Shown: piece after piece, positions 5,892-7,371 of the stretch
Numbering within the stretch: the stretch's first letter is position 1
Layout of the letters: every line of letters begins with the position of its first letter
Assembly (NCBI GenBank): GCA_030611115.1
Contig: JAUWQK010000073.1
Coordinates: 1 to 7,371, forward strand
Direction of reading: 5' to 3'
From: Deltaproteobacteria bacterium
GTDB lineage: Bacteria > Desulfobacterota > Desulfobacteria > Desulfobacterales > ETH-SRB1
Length of the DNA stretch: 7,371 bases
Position numbers and translations under genes: made by a program
Notes under the pieces: model-generated
Database searches by the model: none
What the model was told of the DNA's origin: nothing
The model's input: the letters and a program-made list of their open reading frames with translations, nothing else

Positions 5892-6581
5892 TTAATGCGC
5901 ATGTTCCATTGCGCCGCTAAAATACATGATTGAAAGCAAAAAGAAGACAAACGCCTGTACAAAACTGACAAAAATACCAAGCGCCATGATCGGCAGAGGG
6001 GCAAAGAAAAGTCCCGCCAGTCCAAAAAGAATACCCAAGACCAGTTCATGGCCCATAATATTACCGAAAAGCCTGAACGTGAGTGAAAGAATACGTGCTG
6101 TATGACCTATTATTTCAATAACGAAAATGAGGGGAACCATCCACCATACAGGGCCAAGAAAATGTTTAATATATTTTACTCCATGGAATTTAAGACCGAT
6201 AATGTGAGTAAAAATAACAACGGGAAGAGCGCATGAAAGAGTTGTATTCAGACTGGCGGTTGGTGGAAAAAAGCCCGGTATAAGCCCTGAAATGTTACAT
6301 ACAAAAACATAGAGAAATACAGTTGCAGCTATAGGGAAAAGCCACCTGCCTTCTTCTCCGGTTACGGTGATCATGAAGTCTTCTATGCTGGAGATAATAA
6401 CTTCAAAAACATTTTGTGTTTTTGAAGGAATCATGCTTATGCCCTTTGAGGCAATTGCACCCATAACTATGAGAAAAGTCATAATAACCCACGAGTAAAT
6501 TACATGTGGATATGAGTGTGCAAAATGACCAAGCCCGATCAGCTCAAACAACTTGACAAAGAATAAATATGGATGTTCCAC
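5892..6581 (-). CDS. atpB: F-type ATP synthase a subunit
   Basis: A 229-residue integral membrane stator subunit of Fo that provides the ion half-channels facing the c ring. The diagnostic block SLTFRLFGNIMGHELV (166-181) contains R170, equivalent to the essential E. coli R210; GHTARILS precedes it. About five or six hydrophobic segments are visible (roughly 28-46, 82-105, 117-132, 145-160, 177-193, 198-222). The length matches short a subunits of the Geobacter/sulfate-reducer type. The start is GTG at 6581, supported by AGGAGG nine bases upstream, inside the last codons of atpI. The atpI stop and this start are separated by one base, so the two are probably translationally coupled. The partner b subunit gene is not in the window. 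Confidence 0.96.
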   Translation of the reverse strand: MEHPYLFFVKLFELIGLGHFAHSYPHVIYSWVIMTFLIVMGAIASKGISMIPSKTQNVFEVIISSIEDFMITVTGEEGRWLFPIAATVFLYVFVCNISGLIPGFFPPTASLNTTLSCALPVVIFTHIIGLKFHGVKYIKHFLGPVWWMVPLIFVIEIIGHTARILSLTFRLFGNIMGHELVLGILFGLAGLFFAPLPIMALGIFVSFVQAFVFFLLSIMYFSGAMEHAH

Positions 6582-6582
6582 T

Positions 6583-6969
6583 TTAAATTGCCTCCTCGAA
6601 AAATAGTTTTTTTACTTCACATATAGTTGCAAGCATTATACTTGCGACTACAACGGAAAGACCAATAAAAAGTCCTATCGGATTAACATAATGGTTTGAT
6701 ATAAGTACAAATATAATAAAACCGCTTACAATAAAACGTAGATAATATTTGGCTAAAATAATATTATGAGAAGCTAAATGCGGAGGCCTGAAAGCCTTCT
6801 TAAGAGTTCGGTAAAGCATATGAAAGTTTATTGTAACAATCAGTCCTCCGAATATGATTCCCTTAGCGAAATTCGGTGTGGTAATTAAAAAGCCGGCAAT
6901 ACTGACAATAGAGAACAGAATCCAATTTGTTATTGTGACGAATTTTATGAGACGTTGTTCAATAACCAC
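6583..6969 (-). CDS. atpI: ATP synthase subunit I (AtpI-like assembly factor)
   Basis: A 128-residue protein with four hydrophobic segments (about 12-30, 36-53, 75-92, 97-116) and a charged C-terminus. Sequence motifs in this family are weak. The call rests on size, four-helix topology, the FxKGxxFGG-like stretch at 34-42 (FAKGIIFGG), and position directly before atpB and after atpZ. Known AtpI proteins sit in the cytoplasmic membrane and help assemble or stabilise the c ring. The start is a GTG at 6969, 16 bases after the atpZ stop; the ribosome site is poor (AGAAAG, or AGGAAA further up), so the start is less certain than its neighbours. The C-terminal codons carry the atpB ribosome site. 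Confidence 0.82.
   Translation of the reverse strand: MVIEQRLIKFVTITNWILFSIVSIAGFLITTPNFAKGIIFGGLIVTINFHMLYRTLKKAFRPPHLASHNIILAKYYLRFIVSGFIIFVLISNHYVNPIGLFIGLSVVVASIMLATICEVKKLFFEEAI
6591..6596 (-). promoter_or_regulatory. Ribosome binding site deciding the atpB GTG start
   Basis: The minus strand reads AGGAGG at 6596-6591, nine bases before the GTG at 6581. The site is embedded in the Glu-Glu-Ala codons ending atpI and supports the non-ATG start. Confidence 0.85.
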
Positions 6970-6985
6970 AGTTTCAATCTTTCTA

Positions 6986-7213
6986 TCAGAATTTCCTGCT
7001 TTTTTTTATTGCAAGTCCTATATTTTTATAACCTGCCGCAATTCCCAAACAAAGAAATATAAACATAAACCAGGGCGATGTGTTATATCTCTTGTCAATA
7101 TAGAGACCTATGGCAAGTCCAATAAAAATCGAGATAGCTACGGACAGGCCAATACTACTGTAAAATGCAAGTTCTCTCCAAGACTTTATTCTTGATTTTG
7201 ATTCTTTTTTCAT
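6986..7213 (-). CDS. atpZ: AtpZ/AtpI-type small membrane protein of the ATP synthase operon
   Basis: A 75-residue protein with a basic N-terminus, two hydrophobic helices (about 16-38 and 47-63) and a basic tail. The loop pattern GLYIDKRYNTSPWF (36-49) followed by LGIAAGYKN (56-64) is the signature of the small protein family that opens many atp operons (AtpZ, 'ATPase gene 1'). In Bacillus, AtpZ works with AtpI in assembling or stabilising the rotor, and a role in Mg2+ uptake has been suggested; the role here is inferred. ATG at 7213 is preceded by a weak AAGG. It is the first gene after the predicted promoter, about 55 bases downstream of the likely transcription start. Confidence 0.85.
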   Translation of the reverse strand: MKKESKSRIKSWRELAFYSSIGLSVAISIFIGLAIGLYIDKRYNTSPWFMFIFLCLGIAAGYKNIGLAIKKSRKF

Positions 7214-7236
7214 GGTTTGGAAGCCTTATCATTGAC

Positions 7237-7283
7237 TGTTAGACAGGCTTAAATCAGACCATGTTAGATTAAATCTTCTAACA
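7237..7283. repeat. Repeated TGTTAGA / TTAAATC motifs at the atp promoter
   Basis: On the plus strand TGTTAGA (7237-7243) plus TTAAATC (7249-7255) recur as a fused TGTTAGATTAAATC at 7262-7275. An inverted copy, CTAACA (7278-7283), pairs with TGTTAG (7262-7267), so an imperfect palindrome overlaps the -10 box. It could be an operator or leader hairpin, or chance in AT-rich DNA. Confidence 0.35.
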
Positions 7284-7303
7284 CAGGATTATAAACAAGT
7301 CAA
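7275..7303 (-). promoter_or_regulatory. Sigma70-type promoter of the atpZIBE operon
   Basis: The minus strand has a -35 box TTGACT (7303-7298), a 17-base spacer, and a -10 box TAGAAG (7280-7275) preceded by TG one base upstream, an extended -10. Transcription would begin near 7268, giving a leader of about 55 bases before atpZ. The rest of the gap to the window end (7304-7371) shows no gene. Confidence 0.65.
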
Positions 7304-7371
7304 TGTAAAAATATGTCAGATTAATATTTAGTGCCCGAACGAAAACTAGAAAATTTTTTCAAGTTCAAGGA

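Overview
The window is AT-rich bacterial DNA with eight genes, all on the minus strand, so transcription runs from high to low coordinates. The gene set suggests a deltaproteobacterium (Desulfobacterota), perhaps a sulfate reducer of the Desulfobacterales type. The reasons are an atpZ-atpI-atpB-atpE operon closed by a terminator with no b, delta or F1 genes, a Geobacter/sulfate-reducer-like c subunit, a YhaM-type HD nuclease beside tmk, and small palindromic intergenic repeats. The lineage is an inference; no rRNA or other phylogenetic marker is present.

Right block (about 7303 down to 5425): a sigma70-like promoter reads into atpZ, atpI, atpB and atpE, which encode assembly factors and the a and c subunits of the membrane Fo sector. 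The genes are tightly packed, atpB and atpE have strong Shine-Dalgarno sites, and a 16-bp-stem intrinsic terminator ends the unit. The rest of the ATP synthase must be encoded elsewhere. The c subunit carries Gln/Glu/Ser/Tyr residues at positions that bind Na+ in known sodium-driven rotors.

Middle (5424 to 5012): a gene-free 413-bp stretch occupied mainly by a MITE-like nested inverted repeat.

Left block (5011 to 70): surE (5'-nucleotidase), a yhaM-like exoribonuclease gene sharing one base with surE, tmk (thymidylate kinase), and a large fusion gene. Three of these touch nucleotide metabolism. Between yhaM and tmk, between tmk and the fusion gene, and beyond the fusion gene lie three further repeat types.

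The most notable object is the fusion protein. An apparently intact cysteine synthase (CysM-like) is joined directly to a full-length cysteinyl-tRNA synthetase-like module. In that module the HIGH motif, the KMSKS motif and the GGGxD ATP-site loop are all replaced, while the zinc and cysteine-binding residues and the reading frame are kept. It looks like a repurposed synthetase, possibly a cysteine-binding or sensing module tied to cysteine production, rather than a bifunctional synthase/tRNA ligase.
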